Positions 36,411 to 46,800 of a stretch of 64,000 bases of DNA are shown here, one piece after another. Origin of the DNA: Acinetobacter sp. ANC 4648. Its GTDB lineage: Bacteria > Pseudomonadota > Gammaproteobacteria > Pseudomonadales > Moraxellaceae. How positions within the stretch are numbered: position 1 is the stretch's first letter; each line of letters begins with the position of its first letter. The stretch is taken from the NCBI RefSeq assembly GCF_002135345.1, contig NZ_NEGI01000001.1, positions 248,001 to 312,000 of the forward strand, in the 5' to 3' direction. The notes under the pieces were generated by a model that ran no database searches, was not told where the DNA came from, and worked only from the letters and a program-made list of their open reading frames with translations. The position numbers and the translations under genes are program-made.

Positions 36411-37709
36411 GTGAAAATATTTTCAACTAATACTTGTTATGTACCCAAAGATTTAAGTTCTGTCATGCATCAGCAACATGAAGTTGCACCTGAATTAGGT
36501 GGCATGACTGAACAACAATTACAAAAAATTTGGGAAAGCCTCGAGAGCCTCTATAAAACGGGAAATTACCCACTCATCAGCTTTTGTTTAAGACGTAAAG
36601 GTCATATTTTACTGAATCGTAGTCTCGGTTATGCACATGGCAACTCTGCTCAAGGACTGGCCAACGATGCAGTTATTGGCAATACTGATACGCCAATTTG
36701 CCTATTTTCAGCATCTAAAATGATCACTGCTATATTGGTGCATATGTTGAATGAAATGGGCGAAATAAACTTGCTTGATCCCATCAGTTATTATCTGCCT
36801 GAATATGCTCAAAATGGTAAACGGCGTGCAACCATCTTCCATTTACTCTCACATCGTGGTGGTATCCCTCGCATTGAAATGGAAGTTACACCTGAGCTTC
36901 TATTTGATAAAGATCAAATCTTAAAACATCTCTATGCAGCAAAACCAATTTCAACGGCTGGATCACATCTGGCCTATCATGCCGTCACTGCAGGTTATAT
37001 TCTTGGTGAGTTGATTGAACGTGTAACAGGACAAGATATTCGTCAGTTCTTACATGAACATATTGAAAAGCCTATGGGCATGACTTATTTCAATTACGGC
37101 TTAAAACCAGAATTTCGTGATCAAGTGGCTTTAAACTATCCTACTGGAATACATCCTAAATTAGGTGCAGATCATTATCTCAATCGCGTACTTGGTGGGG
37201 GGTTAAAACTGGCAGTTGATGTGACCAATGATTATCGTTTTATGGATACTGTTTGCCCTGCGGGAAATATTTATACCAGTGCTGAGCAAGCCAATCGTTT
37301 TTTAGAAATGTTACTCAATGGCGGTGAGTACAATGGTAAACAGATTATGAGTGCCCAGACTGTTTTTCGCGCCACATTACCGACTTCAAATATCTCAATT
37401 GACCGAACACTGCTCGCTCCAATGCGCTATGCACTTGGTCCAATGCTAGGCAGTAATCCCGTCGGTATTTTTGGTCCAATGTCTGGACAAGCCTTTGGTC
37501 ATTTAGGTTTTTCGAACATTCTATGTTGGGCTGATCCTGAACGTGATATTAGTGTTTCACTTTTAAATACAGGTAAATCAGTGGTCGGGACTCATCTTCC
37601 AGCTTTGGCCAATGTTTTGTATCAAATATCGAATCACTGTCCCAAAATACCTAAAGTACAACGTCGCTCACTGTTTGGAACAGATCAAACCGAAACCAAC
37701 TTAATTTAA
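36411..37709 (+). CDS. Beta-lactamase-fold serine hydrolase (class C/EstB-like)
   Basis: A 432-residue protein of the beta-lactamase (PF00144) family, which includes class C beta-lactamases, D-aminopeptidases and esterases. The nucleophile motif SxxK is SASK near residues 99-102, and the conserved tyrosine is in LAYHAVTAGY near 187. There is no signal peptide, so it should be cytoplasmic and an esterase or peptidase rather than a resistance enzyme. The start is GTG with AGAGAA upstream. A strong terminator follows. Substrate unknown. Confidence 0.87.
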   Translation: MKIFSTNTCYVPKDLSSVMHQQHEVAPELGGMTEQQLQKIWESLESLYKTGNYPLISFCLRRKGHILLNRSLGYAHGNSAQGLANDAVIGNTDTPICLFSASKMITAILVHMLNEMGEINLLDPISYYLPEYAQNGKRRATIFHLLSHRGGIPRIEMEVTPELLFDKDQILKHLYAAKPISTAGSHLAYHAVTAGYILGELIERVTGQDIRQFLHEHIEKPMGMTYFNYGLKPEFRDQVALNYPTGIHPKLGADHYLNRVLGGGLKLAVDVTNDYRFMDTVCPAGNIYTSAEQANRFLEMLLNGGEYNGKQIMSAQTVFRATLPTSNISIDRTLLAPMRYALGPMLGSNPVGIFGPMSGQAFGHLGFSNILCWADPERDISVSLLNTGKSVVGTHLPALANVLYQISNHCPKIPKVQRRSLFGTDQTETNLI

Positions 37710-37725
37710 AACTTAAGTTTATTTT

Positions 37726-37765
37726 AATGAAAAAGCCCTAAGATTTCTCTTAGGGCTTTTTCATT
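37726..37765. terminator. Terminator of the serine hydrolase gene
   Basis: A perfect 18-bp stem (37726-37743 with 37748-37765) with a TTTC loop, 17 bases after the stop; the arms are A-rich and T-rich so it can work in both directions. Confidence 0.9.
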
Positions 37766-37994
37766 GCGCTGTAGTTTTTTATATTTTAGTTATGATTATT
37801 TTATTTATTGTCTGCTTTTTTAAGTGAATCTTTCACTTTTATTATGTAGACATTCCTTGTGTTAACTTCAACATGTCCTTATGAGTTAAGTATGTCATGT
37901 AAAAAAATCAACAAAAGTAGTGTTTCACGTATCTTTATGTAAGCTATTTCTCACAAAATGTAACTGATGTAAATTTAAATCAATATGCAAGATA
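37766..37994. other. AT-rich intergenic DNA without a recognised feature
   Basis: Together with the candidate RNA and its promoter this forms a 480-base gene-free gap between the hydrolase gene and recD. In this part I see only very short frames and no convincing structure. Confidence 0.4.
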
Positions 37995-38033
37995 TAAAAA
38001 AGCCCTGTAGTCTCTCCCAAAACTACAAGGCTT
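37995..38033 (-). terminator. Terminator of the candidate RNA or of recD
   Basis: On the - strand AGCCTTGTAGT and ACTACAGGGCT form a stem with one mismatch and a 10-base loop, then TTTTTT. It lies about 210 bases after the recD stop. Confidence 0.75.
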
Positions 38034-38142
38034 AGCGGCTGTAAGTTTCCTCTTTTATCTCTTACATTCCTGTAAGTTCGCAGTCTCACGACTTTAAATC
38101 ATTATTATTGTGCGATTTTACTCGGCAATCCTTGCTGAGTTC
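37995..38142 (-). ncRNA. Candidate structured small RNA (or recD 3'-UTR-derived RNA)
   Basis: On the - strand a chain of hairpins ends in an intrinsic terminator. Hairpin 1: ACTCAGCAA/TTGCCGAGT (38140-38120, one G-T pair). Hairpin 2: AGTC-GTGA-GACT (38093-38082), a GNRA-type loop. Hairpin 3: CTTACA-GGAA-TGTAAG (38076-38061). Terminator: AGCC.TGTAGT with ACTACA.GGCT, followed by TTTTTT (38033-37995). A possible promoter, TTGTTT, a 16-base spacer, then CATAAA, lies just upstream. It contains no protein-coding frame of note. I do not recognise it as 6S, SRP, RNase P or tmRNA. Confidence 0.5.
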
Positions 38143-38143
38143 T

Positions 38144-38171
38144 TTATGGGATTGATCATCTCAAAAACAAC
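38144..38171 (-). promoter_or_regulatory. Possible promoter of the candidate RNA
   Basis: On the - strand TTGTTT, a 16-base spacer and CATAAA (about 4 of 6 matches each) stand 5-8 bases before the first hairpin. The match is modest. Confidence 0.3.
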
Positions 38172-38246
38172 GCAATTGCACTATGCGCAAATTTCTCGAA
38201 TTCATGTAAGCAATTTCGTACATGGTTAACATTGTTAATTTTTACT

Positions 38247-40079
38247 TCATAAAATATCATATTTGTTAATTTTTTTACCCAATCCGCTTTGTCGAGTCGT
38301 TGCAATACTCAATGACTGTACAAACGCCTCTGGGTAGACTAAGAGACTCACTGCCGATTTAGCTCGAGTAATTGCAGTATAAATTAATTCCTGACTCAGT
38401 AATTTTGTCGCTGCAGCATCTAAAACCACCGCGGTATGGCGAAACTCAGAACCTTGTGATTTATGAATGGTCAAGGCAAATGCCGTTTGAATTGATTTAG
38501 GTAAGCGAGTAGCAGGTATCCATTGATCTAAGCTTGGGAAATACACTTCAAACTGATCTTTTTGCTGCCGATGTTTAAAACAAACTCCGATATCACCATT
38601 CGATAGACCGAGCTGATAATCATTATAACCCATCATCACTGGGCGACCGACATACCAATCACCTTGTCGACTTAACAAGGGTAAATATTCAAACAATGCT
38701 TTTTGCATTTCACGATTTAAGGCCTCTAAACCAAAAGAACTGTGATGAATAGCTGTTAAAATTCGATAATAGTCAAAAGCTTGAATTACTTGTTCAACTG
38801 TTTGATCTGGCTGTTCACTATTTAGATAGTGTTGAATGCTGTCAAAATAATGATGATAGCCCCAACTTAATTTTTGGTAGTAATTCAGCAAATCAGTCTG
38901 AGGAATCGTGGCGGCTAAATATTCCAGTTGAATCACATCTGTCATTTCTGGATGTAATTGGATTGGCTTCAATTCAGTCGCAGCAACTATTTCTTGTTCA
39001 AAGTTGTTTAATAATGGCATCGAATGAGACGCTATAGTTTTTGACATTGAGCTAATTTTTTGCGCTTGAATAAACTGTGCCATCTTTCCAATCAGCGCAT
39101 CTGCTTTAAAACGACGACTGTTGACAAGATTGACTCGATTTTCATTCAGTGATTCCGCTTGCTGTAAATCTGCCAATACCGAACCAACATCTACAGAAGC
39201 TAACTGATTGGCATCTCCCAATAAAATTAAGCGACAATGATCAGGTACTGCCTCAAGTAATAAAGTGGCTAAATTGAGGTCTAACATCGAAGCTTCATCA
39301 ATCACAATCACATCATAAGGCAAAGGTTGCTTTTGATTAAAACGAGCCTTGGATTGTGTACCTAAACCCAGTAGTCGGTGAATGGTTAAAGTATCTTGCT
39401 GCTTCAAATCATCAGTAATTAAGCCTAATTCATTTAGTTTTTGATCACTCAGAGAGTTTTGTAGAGCTTCTTTCATCCGTTGAGCAGCTTTACCTGTAGG
39501 TGCAGCCATGGCAATACGGATATCTGGAATCGCCTGACTTAACACTGCAATAATACGCGCTAAGGTATATGTTTTGCCTGTGCCAGGACCACCAGTAATA
39601 ATATTAAAGGCATTTTCAGCCACCATATTTAAAGCTTCTTTTTGATACTGATCTTCTAATAAATGCTCAAAAGGTTGTACATCTACCACTGCAATCGATT
39701 GTTGTTTTAAACGTACGATTTGTGCAGCTAAACGTTGTTCCAAATGCCAATAACGGTATAAATACAGATATTCATCATCCGCAACCAATGGTGCAACTTG
39801 AGTATTAATATTCGAATCTTCAACAAATAATAGATCTTTTACCGACTGAATCATGTAATCATCTTGTTGAATACAACTATCACCACGCGTCGTCGCCAGT
39901 AGTAAATCTTGAACCAGCTCTAAAGCATCACTATGCACCTCTGAAGCTGTGGAAAACTGCTGTAAAATATATTTACTCCATATCGCAATCCATTCTGGAG
40001 TTTGGCTTCCTAAATTCTGTTTACTTTCCACACAGTTATCCTCAGAGTTATCTACAAGGTTTTCAACATAGCTATCCAC
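38247..40079 (-). CDS. recD: RecBCD subunit RecD (5'-3' helicase)
   Basis: RecD is the fast 5'-3' helicase of exodeoxyribonuclease V. It shows Walker A GGPGTGKTYTLARI (about 163-176), VIDEASMLDL (Walker B) and the late motif LTIHKSQGSEF with AITRAKS behind it. The 610 residues match E. coli RecD (608). It is the last gene of recC-recB-recD, starting 39 bases after the recB stop. Its AUG region is preceded by several CATAGCTATCC-type sequences but no strong ribosome site, so expression may depend on coupling. Confidence 0.95.
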   Translation of the reverse strand: MDSYVENLVDNSEDNCVESKQNLGSQTPEWIAIWSKYILQQFSTASEVHSDALELVQDLLLATTRGDSCIQQDDYMIQSVKDLLFVEDSNINTQVAPLVADDEYLYLYRYWHLEQRLAAQIVRLKQQSIAVVDVQPFEHLLEDQYQKEALNMVAENAFNIITGGPGTGKTYTLARIIAVLSQAIPDIRIAMAAPTGKAAQRMKEALQNSLSDQKLNELGLITDDLKQQDTLTIHRLLGLGTQSKARFNQKQPLPYDVIVIDEASMLDLNLATLLLEAVPDHCRLILLGDANQLASVDVGSVLADLQQAESLNENRVNLVNSRRFKADALIGKMAQFIQAQKISSMSKTIASHSMPLLNNFEQEIVAATELKPIQLHPEMTDVIQLEYLAATIPQTDLLNYYQKLSWGYHHYFDSIQHYLNSEQPDQTVEQVIQAFDYYRILTAIHHSSFGLEALNREMQKALFEYLPLLSRQGDWYVGRPVMMGYNDYQLGLSNGDIGVCFKHRQQKDQFEVYFPSLDQWIPATRLPKSIQTAFALTIHKSQGSEFRHTAVVLDAAATKLLSQELIYTAITRAKSAVSLLVYPEAFVQSLSIATTRQSGLGKKINKYDIL

Positions 40080-40118
40080 ATGGTAACTTTTTGTTTATAT
40101 AGTCATTAAAATCATTTA

Positions 40119-43100
40119 TTAAGCAATATTGCTGATTTTATCCTCAGCAAAATAGCCCAAGATTGCATCAAGTCTAAGTATAAATTCTGTACTTGGTTTC
40201 CAATGATAATAACCCTGCTCCGCCTGTCCATTCATGCCACGCAAATACAAATAACTTGCTCCACCCAAATCACGTTCAATTTGATAGCCCTGCAACTGCA
40301 CCTTTAAATAACGATGCAAAGCGACTAAATATAAAGCGGCTTGTAACCAATAACTGGCATGTGACATACTTTCTTGAATAGCCATAGCTGCATAATTTTG
40401 CTGATCATTGCCCAAAAAATTACTTTTATAATCGGCAATTTGATATTGCTTACCATCGAAAAATACCAAGTCAATCGAACCATTCAAATAACGAGCAGAA
40501 TTGGCTTCCTTAAAATCTGGCATGTTAATCTGATATTCATCAAATAGTTGATGAATACGTTGAATCACCAACACTCGATCTGACAGAGCCAAATAGAATG
40601 GAAATTCTGCCAAGTGTTGATCAGATGCTAATTGCTTCAATTTAAAATGTGCATGGATTGGGGTGTCCAAAACTTGCTGCAACCACGCTGATACCCATTC
40701 AAGTAAAGTCTCTTCTACTTGATCTTCACTTGGAAATACCTTTTGAAACTTCTCAATTAACTCATTCCACAGCGTTGCATAATCATTTTTAAAACGACGC
40801 CGAATCTCTAAATGCCAAAAGTGCTGATCTTGAAAATTAATATGTTCAAATATTTCATGTAAAAAATTCCCTGCCACAGTCCCCATCGGAAAGTTGGCTT
40901 GAATCCATGCAATCGGTTGACTCGGTAAATCAGCAAGCACGTCTATAATGGGTTGGTTAATTTCATCCTCAGCGCTTTCTATATCTGTAGGAGCAACAGC
41001 CAAAGCATCTTGAATTTGTTGGCGAGTTAGATGCTGGGCCAAATAACTGAAACTGGTTTTTCCACGTGGATAAAAACGTTGCTGTGGAAATTTTCGTGCC
41101 TGAATCGGTAAAATTACATCTGATGTTTTCGCTGCAAGTTTAATCGGTCGTTCTGTTAATAAAGCTTCGACTGTACTATTTTGATGTTGAAATGCATTCA
41201 CACCATGACCACGCCAAAACGCCAACCCTGTGCTGGATTTACCTTCATGATCCTGCATCATGGCATACACACGATAGCTGGCACGCGTGAGTGCTACATA
41301 CCATAAGCGATGATGTTCGGCCAAAGCTCGTTCATCATGCTGATCAATATCGGCTTGTTCTAAAATATTTTTATCATTCACGGCAACAATTCGTTGTTTT
41401 TCCAGCTGTCCTGTCCGTGGATTTATTGTTTCAGCAGTGGAAAAGTTTAGGGTTTTGTTCATTTCTTTAATGCCCTTATCGGCACCTAAAAGAAAAACAA
41501 ATTTAAACTCTAAGCCTTTGGATTGATGAATCGTCATCAATTGCACACCGGCTTGATTAGATAGTTTACGTTCCAACTCCCATTCTCGCTGCATGGGTGA
41601 GGTGAGTTGTTTTAAATACCAATGATGTAAATTTTGTGCCCCCTGATAATCTTCGCTATGCTGACTAAGTAACTCAGTGACATGCCGCAAATTCACCACC
41701 ACGCGCTCATTGTCCCGACTTTGCTTTGCAACCAGTGTTTTCCAAACATCAAACTGATTTAAGCAATATTGCCAAGCAGTTAAAAAACCTTGATTCAGCC
41801 ACATTTCACGAATTTGATCAAACTGCTCAATATAAGCACTTAAACCATCAGCTTGTTGTTTTAACTGCATCAGTTTTTGTAAGTTGAATCCGAGCAAGCG
41901 ACTGAGTAAAGCACGTTTTATTTTGCCTTCATCATAGGGGTGCATAATCGCACTCAGTACAGCACCAACGTCTTTTGCAAGATTACTTTCAAAAACACTT
42001 TTTTTCGAGGGTCGATTAACCCGAATGCCTAAATATTCCAGCATAGACTGGGCTTTATCTAAACCATCATGGTTTTTAGATAAAATCGCAATATCACTTT
42101 CATCAATGGCACGATGCCCTGCTTGTTCAGCAAAATACAAGGTTCCTTGAACGCCTTGATTGAGCAAATCTCGAATTTTCCATGCCACTTGTTCTGCTTC
42201 GGTATTTTTATCTTGCAATTGTATCCAACGCAGTGGCATAGGATTAATTTGTTGCTGATCGATTAAATCCGGATGCGGACGGCTGCCTGCCTGCACAGGC
42301 GTATAGATCACCTGCTCACCAAAATCATTTTGGCGTTGCAATAAGGCATCCACGGCCTCAACTAACGGTTGAACTGAACGATGGTTATAAATCAAATTAT
42401 AAAGATGACCCGCTTTACCAAATACATCCTGATGTGCTTTTAAAAAAGTCAGCATATCACCACCACGGAAACCATAAATTGCCTGTTTACGGTCACCTAC
42501 CATAATCATACAACCCGTATTGACCCGCTTGGGATGACGCCATATTTGCGCCAACATATCATCTTGATCTTGGTTGGTATCTTGAAACTCATCGACCAAA
42601 ATCAATGGATAACGTGCATGTACAAAACTTGCAAAACGTTGTCCTTGCTCACCTTGTAAAGCTTCAGCCAAAGTACGAATTTGCTGAGCAAAAGTCGTTT
42701 CTCCTTTCTGCTGTAACACTTGCGGTAAGCGTTTTTTCACTTCACTGGCGAGATGAAATTGTAGATAACTATCTAAAATATCCAAATCAACAGTAAGCTT
42801 TTGCATTCCCTCAATAAACTGTTTGAGAGAGCGAACAATGAGATGATTTTCAAAATTCTGTAAAACATCTTCAGTGCATTTATTTAACGGTTTTTTCGTG
42901 GTTAACTCTGTAAGTTGTTTGATTGTATTCGCGTGCTGTGGTGCAAAGAGTGCATATGCACCCTGCTGTTGTAATGCCAATAAAAAAGCAGGTAAAACCT
43001 TGGTAAAAAGCATTTGCATTTTAGCTTGATCGCGCCATTTTTTAGCAATAATTTTATGATGTTGCCCATCGGGTAAGTAGTACTCGGCTAGGCTTTCCAG

Positions 43101-43841
43101 TTGATTTAAATCCAGTTGCTGGAGGCTCTGAATCTCTTGTGCAAATTGCGCTAAATCAATTCTAGGTTGTGGTACAGCCTGAAATTGTGCCGAAGCAAAA
43201 TTCAAGCTATTTTCCACCACAGAAACATAAGCATCCTGCGATTTTAATTTTTTATTCAACAATAAATAATCAATAACGTTCTGTGGCTGCTGCTGAATCC
43301 ACTCTCTTAATACATCATGAATCAATTGATAGGTATAACTTTTGGCATCATCTGTAATTTCAGCACGCTCAATTTTTCCACTTTCAAACGCAAATTCACG
43401 CAATAACTTTTGACTAAAACTGTCTAAGGTACCCACAAAAAGCTCATCTAATTGGTCAATCACCAGTTTTAAACGTTCACAGGCATATGCCACTTGTGCA
43501 GCAAAAATTTGTAAAACTTTAGCAAATAATGGATCGCTTTCCTGTTGGGCTTTATCTAAAACCTGCTGTTCAGTTAAATCCCGACAACCTTCGAAATAAC
43601 GATGCGTTTCAACCAGCCGTGTTCGAATTCGACTTTTTAATTCCGCTGATGCTTTACGGGTAAATGTGGTTGCAATCATCTGATTGGGCAAATATTTTTC
43701 TAAAAAAATTCGTACCATCAAACTCGAAAGCGTATAAGTTTTACCTGTACCTGCTGAAGCTTCAATCCAATGTAGACCTGAAAATTGCATATCAGAAATG
43801 GGCTGAATCGATACTTTTTTTGCAGCAATATTTTGACTCAT
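40119..43841 (-). CDS. recB: RecBCD subunit RecB (3'-5' helicase and nuclease)
   Basis: RecB unwinds 3'-5' and carries the single nuclease centre of the complex that processes double-strand ends. The motifs are ASAGTGKTYTLSSL (Walker A, near 28), LVDEFQDTN, VGDRKQAIYGFRGGD, MTIHQSKGLEF and the C-terminal nuclease motif DLVFFDG...ADYKSN (near 1125-1140). At 1240 residues it is full length. It starts 3 bases after the recC stop, so the two are translationally coupled. Confidence 0.96.
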   Translation of the reverse strand: MSQNIAAKKVSIQPISDMQFSGLHWIEASAGTGKTYTLSSLMVRIFLEKYLPNQMIATTFTRKASAELKSRIRTRLVETHRYFEGCRDLTEQQVLDKAQQESDPLFAKVLQIFAAQVAYACERLKLVIDQLDELFVGTLDSFSQKLLREFAFESGKIERAEITDDAKSYTYQLIHDVLREWIQQQPQNVIDYLLLNKKLKSQDAYVSVVENSLNFASAQFQAVPQPRIDLAQFAQEIQSLQQLDLNQLESLAEYYLPDGQHHKIIAKKWRDQAKMQMLFTKVLPAFLLALQQQGAYALFAPQHANTIKQLTELTTKKPLNKCTEDVLQNFENHLIVRSLKQFIEGMQKLTVDLDILDSYLQFHLASEVKKRLPQVLQQKGETTFAQQIRTLAEALQGEQGQRFASFVHARYPLILVDEFQDTNQDQDDMLAQIWRHPKRVNTGCMIMVGDRKQAIYGFRGGDMLTFLKAHQDVFGKAGHLYNLIYNHRSVQPLVEAVDALLQRQNDFGEQVIYTPVQAGSRPHPDLIDQQQINPMPLRWIQLQDKNTEAEQVAWKIRDLLNQGVQGTLYFAEQAGHRAIDESDIAILSKNHDGLDKAQSMLEYLGIRVNRPSKKSVFESNLAKDVGAVLSAIMHPYDEGKIKRALLSRLLGFNLQKLMQLKQQADGLSAYIEQFDQIREMWLNQGFLTAWQYCLNQFDVWKTLVAKQSRDNERVVVNLRHVTELLSQHSEDYQGAQNLHHWYLKQLTSPMQREWELERKLSNQAGVQLMTIHQSKGLEFKFVFLLGADKGIKEMNKTLNFSTAETINPRTGQLEKQRIVAVNDKNILEQADIDQHDERALAEHHRLWYVALTRASYRVYAMMQDHEGKSSTGLAFWRGHGVNAFQHQNSTVEALLTERPIKLAAKTSDVILPIQARKFPQQRFYPRGKTSFSYLAQHLTRQQIQDALAVAPTDIESAEDEINQPIIDVLADLPSQPIAWIQANFPMGTVAGNFLHEIFEHINFQDQHFWHLEIRRRFKNDYATLWNELIEKFQKVFPSEDQVEETLLEWVSAWLQQVLDTPIHAHFKLKQLASDQHLAEFPFYLALSDRVLVIQRIHQLFDEYQINMPDFKEANSARYLNGSIDLVFFDGKQYQIADYKSNFLGNDQQNYAAMAIQESMSHASYWLQAALYLVALHRYLKVQLQGYQIERDLGGASYLYLRGMNGQAEQGYYHWKPSTEFILRLDAILGYFAEDKISNIA

Positions 43842-43844
43842 CCC

Positions 43845-46800
43845 TTACTCCTCAACTGCATATTGATGCTGATAAATCGGTTGATATAAGTCATAGGCAA
43901 AAGTATCACAGGCATGCTTTAACAAAGCAGTGGCATCCTGTTCTTGTAAAATGAATTGCCAATCCCGATGATATTTCGTTGCTTCATTATCTTCCACAGA
44001 AAAAGCAGTTAGGAATCGGGCTGAATCGGCATTCCATTCTTTCAAAATATCACTAAAATTATTCAATGTCGGTTGACCAAACTCATCTTCGTTCCAATCC
44101 AAGGCTTTGCTTTTTTCAGCCGGTTGTAATAGCAATGCCGATGGTAAAACTAAAGGTTGAGTTTGCGCATAATCATAGACCTTCAACCATGAAAGTAAGT
44201 AATCTTTAGCCTGTGTTACCGTCACACCCGTACTAATGAGGGTACGATCACTAAAAATTGCAATGCGTCTTAATTGAGCAGATTGCTCATCATTGAAATT
44301 ACTAAAACTCAGCCACAATAAATACTCCAACCAGACTTTGGCACGACGTTTAGCTCTCGCACTAGAGGCATCTAAACTGACCCAATCACTCACAGTCTGT
44401 TTAGGCACGGTCAAATTCATGATTAAATCAGGCTGAATACGCCATTGCCGCTGTGTCGTCTGTGTCACTTCAGAGGCATAATGATGTAATCGCGTTTTTA
44501 AGTTTTCCTGCTCGGCCAGACTGATTTGCCATGCACTGTGCTGTACCTTACCCACTGGCAATTGATCTTGAAGCAATTCAGCATTCAACTGTTCAGAATC
44601 CAATACATTTTGAAGCTCTTGTTTTTGTAAAAAATCCCGAATCGCATAACGCGCTAAACCATCTAGCACTAAAGGTTCATCTTGTGCAGGAATATCTTCA
44701 GCTTTTAAATTTTCCACGCCTAAGGTTTTTAAATATAAACGGGCGGGAAAAGTTACATCTTGAATCCATTGTCCTGCATTCAAAACGACCATGGCATCCT
44801 GCTCTCGTTGATACTCCACATTAACCCAAGCTTCACGTTTAGATTGCTCATTTACCTGACGAATCTGCTGTGCGACTTGAAACCATTGGTCTTGATAACG
44901 AATGATTTTAGATTTTTCAAAACCGATGGGATCAAAGGGTTGTAATGAATGGACTTGATACAATTGCTGAATCTGTTCAGGAACCTCAACACCATCGAGT
45001 GAAATCAAAGTATCTACTTGGCTAAGTGAATCAGCTTTTAGATGTTGTGATGAGTCATTTTCTTGATCCGCTTGAGTAATAAAAGCCAGATGATTAATAA
45101 GTTCTTGCAATACACTTGAAGGTTCACGCACCTCACCATCACTGACATCAAAACCATTATAGAACAGCCATAAATTCTCTTGTGCTAGCAGTAAAGCATC
45201 CAAGAACGCACCTTGATCATCATCCAAACGAGATCGATCCCCCAAGTGCGGACGTAGCAATTGCATTAAATCAAATGGCAAGTGATTATTGCGCGTGGGA
45301 AATTTACCGCCATCTAAATTCAACATAATCATTAATTTATACGGTAAAGGACGAATCTGCCCCAGTTGGCTAAAGGTAATCTGTCCAGTGGGTACTGCCT
45401 GATCCAACTGACTCTCTAAAGTGTTTTGAATTTCATTGAGTAAATACGGTAACGGTAAATTGATATTCCGAAGAATCGAAGCATCCTGTTCATCGTAAAA
45501 ACTCGCCAATGTCAGCATCCGTTCTTGTTTTTTGACAATATCACGAACTTTTTTTAATGACTCAACCCCAGCTTGCTCAAACTCTCCAATATCCTGCATC
45601 AGTAATTTTAACCAAGCTTCAACATTTAAACTTAACCCTGTGTTTGCATTCAGCTCATGTGCAATCATCCAGTTACGGCGCTGTGCAAAATCCTGATAAA
45701 TGTGAATCAGCGTACTGATCAACTCAAAATCACTCGGTAAAACTTGTGCATAACTTAAAGTGTCTGCAAAAACAGTATGCTCTGGAATCGCAATACCTAA
45801 AGCCAGCCGATCTAAAGCAAATTTTAAACTAAAGCGATAATCATCATCACCCAGACTTAAGCTGCGTTGTAAATGCTCAGCATCTAAACCACGCTTAAAA
45901 CCAGCATGCACCAATAACTCAATCATACGTTCGGTATTATTGATGTCCAATGTATACCGTAATTGGGTAGCATTTAAACTGAGCCAATCTGAAAAATCTT
46001 CAACTGTAAACCGCCCTTGTACCAATTCAATCCGCCCCAATACCGCACGCCATGCATTATTGGCATCTAACGGTGTTACCCCTGCAATTTTAATGGGTAA
46101 AAACACACCTTCATGATTGGGTGCTGGCGGAAATACGCTGCGAATTAAAGGTTCAATTTGTTTTAAGTCAGGCACCAACACTAAAATATCATGTGGACGA
46201 CGTGGATGTTCAGGCGTGCTTTGTGCCAACCAATAAATGAGTTGATCTTTCAACACTTCCAATTGTCGTAAACCAGAATGACAGACATGAATTTGAATTG
46301 AAGTATCCTGTGGATCAAGCACATAAGCACGCTGTTCAGGTTCGACCAAATGCAAAATATCTGATTGTAATTTACCTAATAAATGTTGCGGAAACTGATC
46401 TACAAAGGCATCAACCCATTGCCCTTCTTCCCCCGAAGATAGATTCGACAGGATCGAAAAGTGATCACGCGCCTGTTTACCAAAACGCGTCAATAAAGGA
46501 TGACGGGACTCACGAACCTCTGCATTAAAATTTAAAGTAAATTCCTGAAAAAACTTCTCAATATCTTGATCGGTTGCTTTAGGGTTTTTGGCAATAAAAC
46601 GTTCTTTAACCCTTAAATCATATTGTTTTTTCCAGTTCGGATCGACACTATCTGCCCAATATTCTTGTGATGGATTGTAATGTAAAATCAATACATCTAA
46701 ATACTGTCCTAAGCGACGTAAAAACAACAATTGGCTGGGTGGTAAATCTAAAAGTGTAAAGACAATGAGTTGTGATGGTAGTTTTTTTAAAGCATCCTGA

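Noticed and set aside
36411..37709. Class C beta-lactamase (AmpC/ADC)
   Set aside because: There is no signal peptide and the overall sequence is not close to ADC enzymes; a cytoplasmic esterase or peptidase is more likely.
37995..38142. 6S, SRP, RNase P or tmRNA identity of the candidate RNA
   Set aside because: The conserved cores of these RNAs are not present, and the length and hairpin order do not fit.
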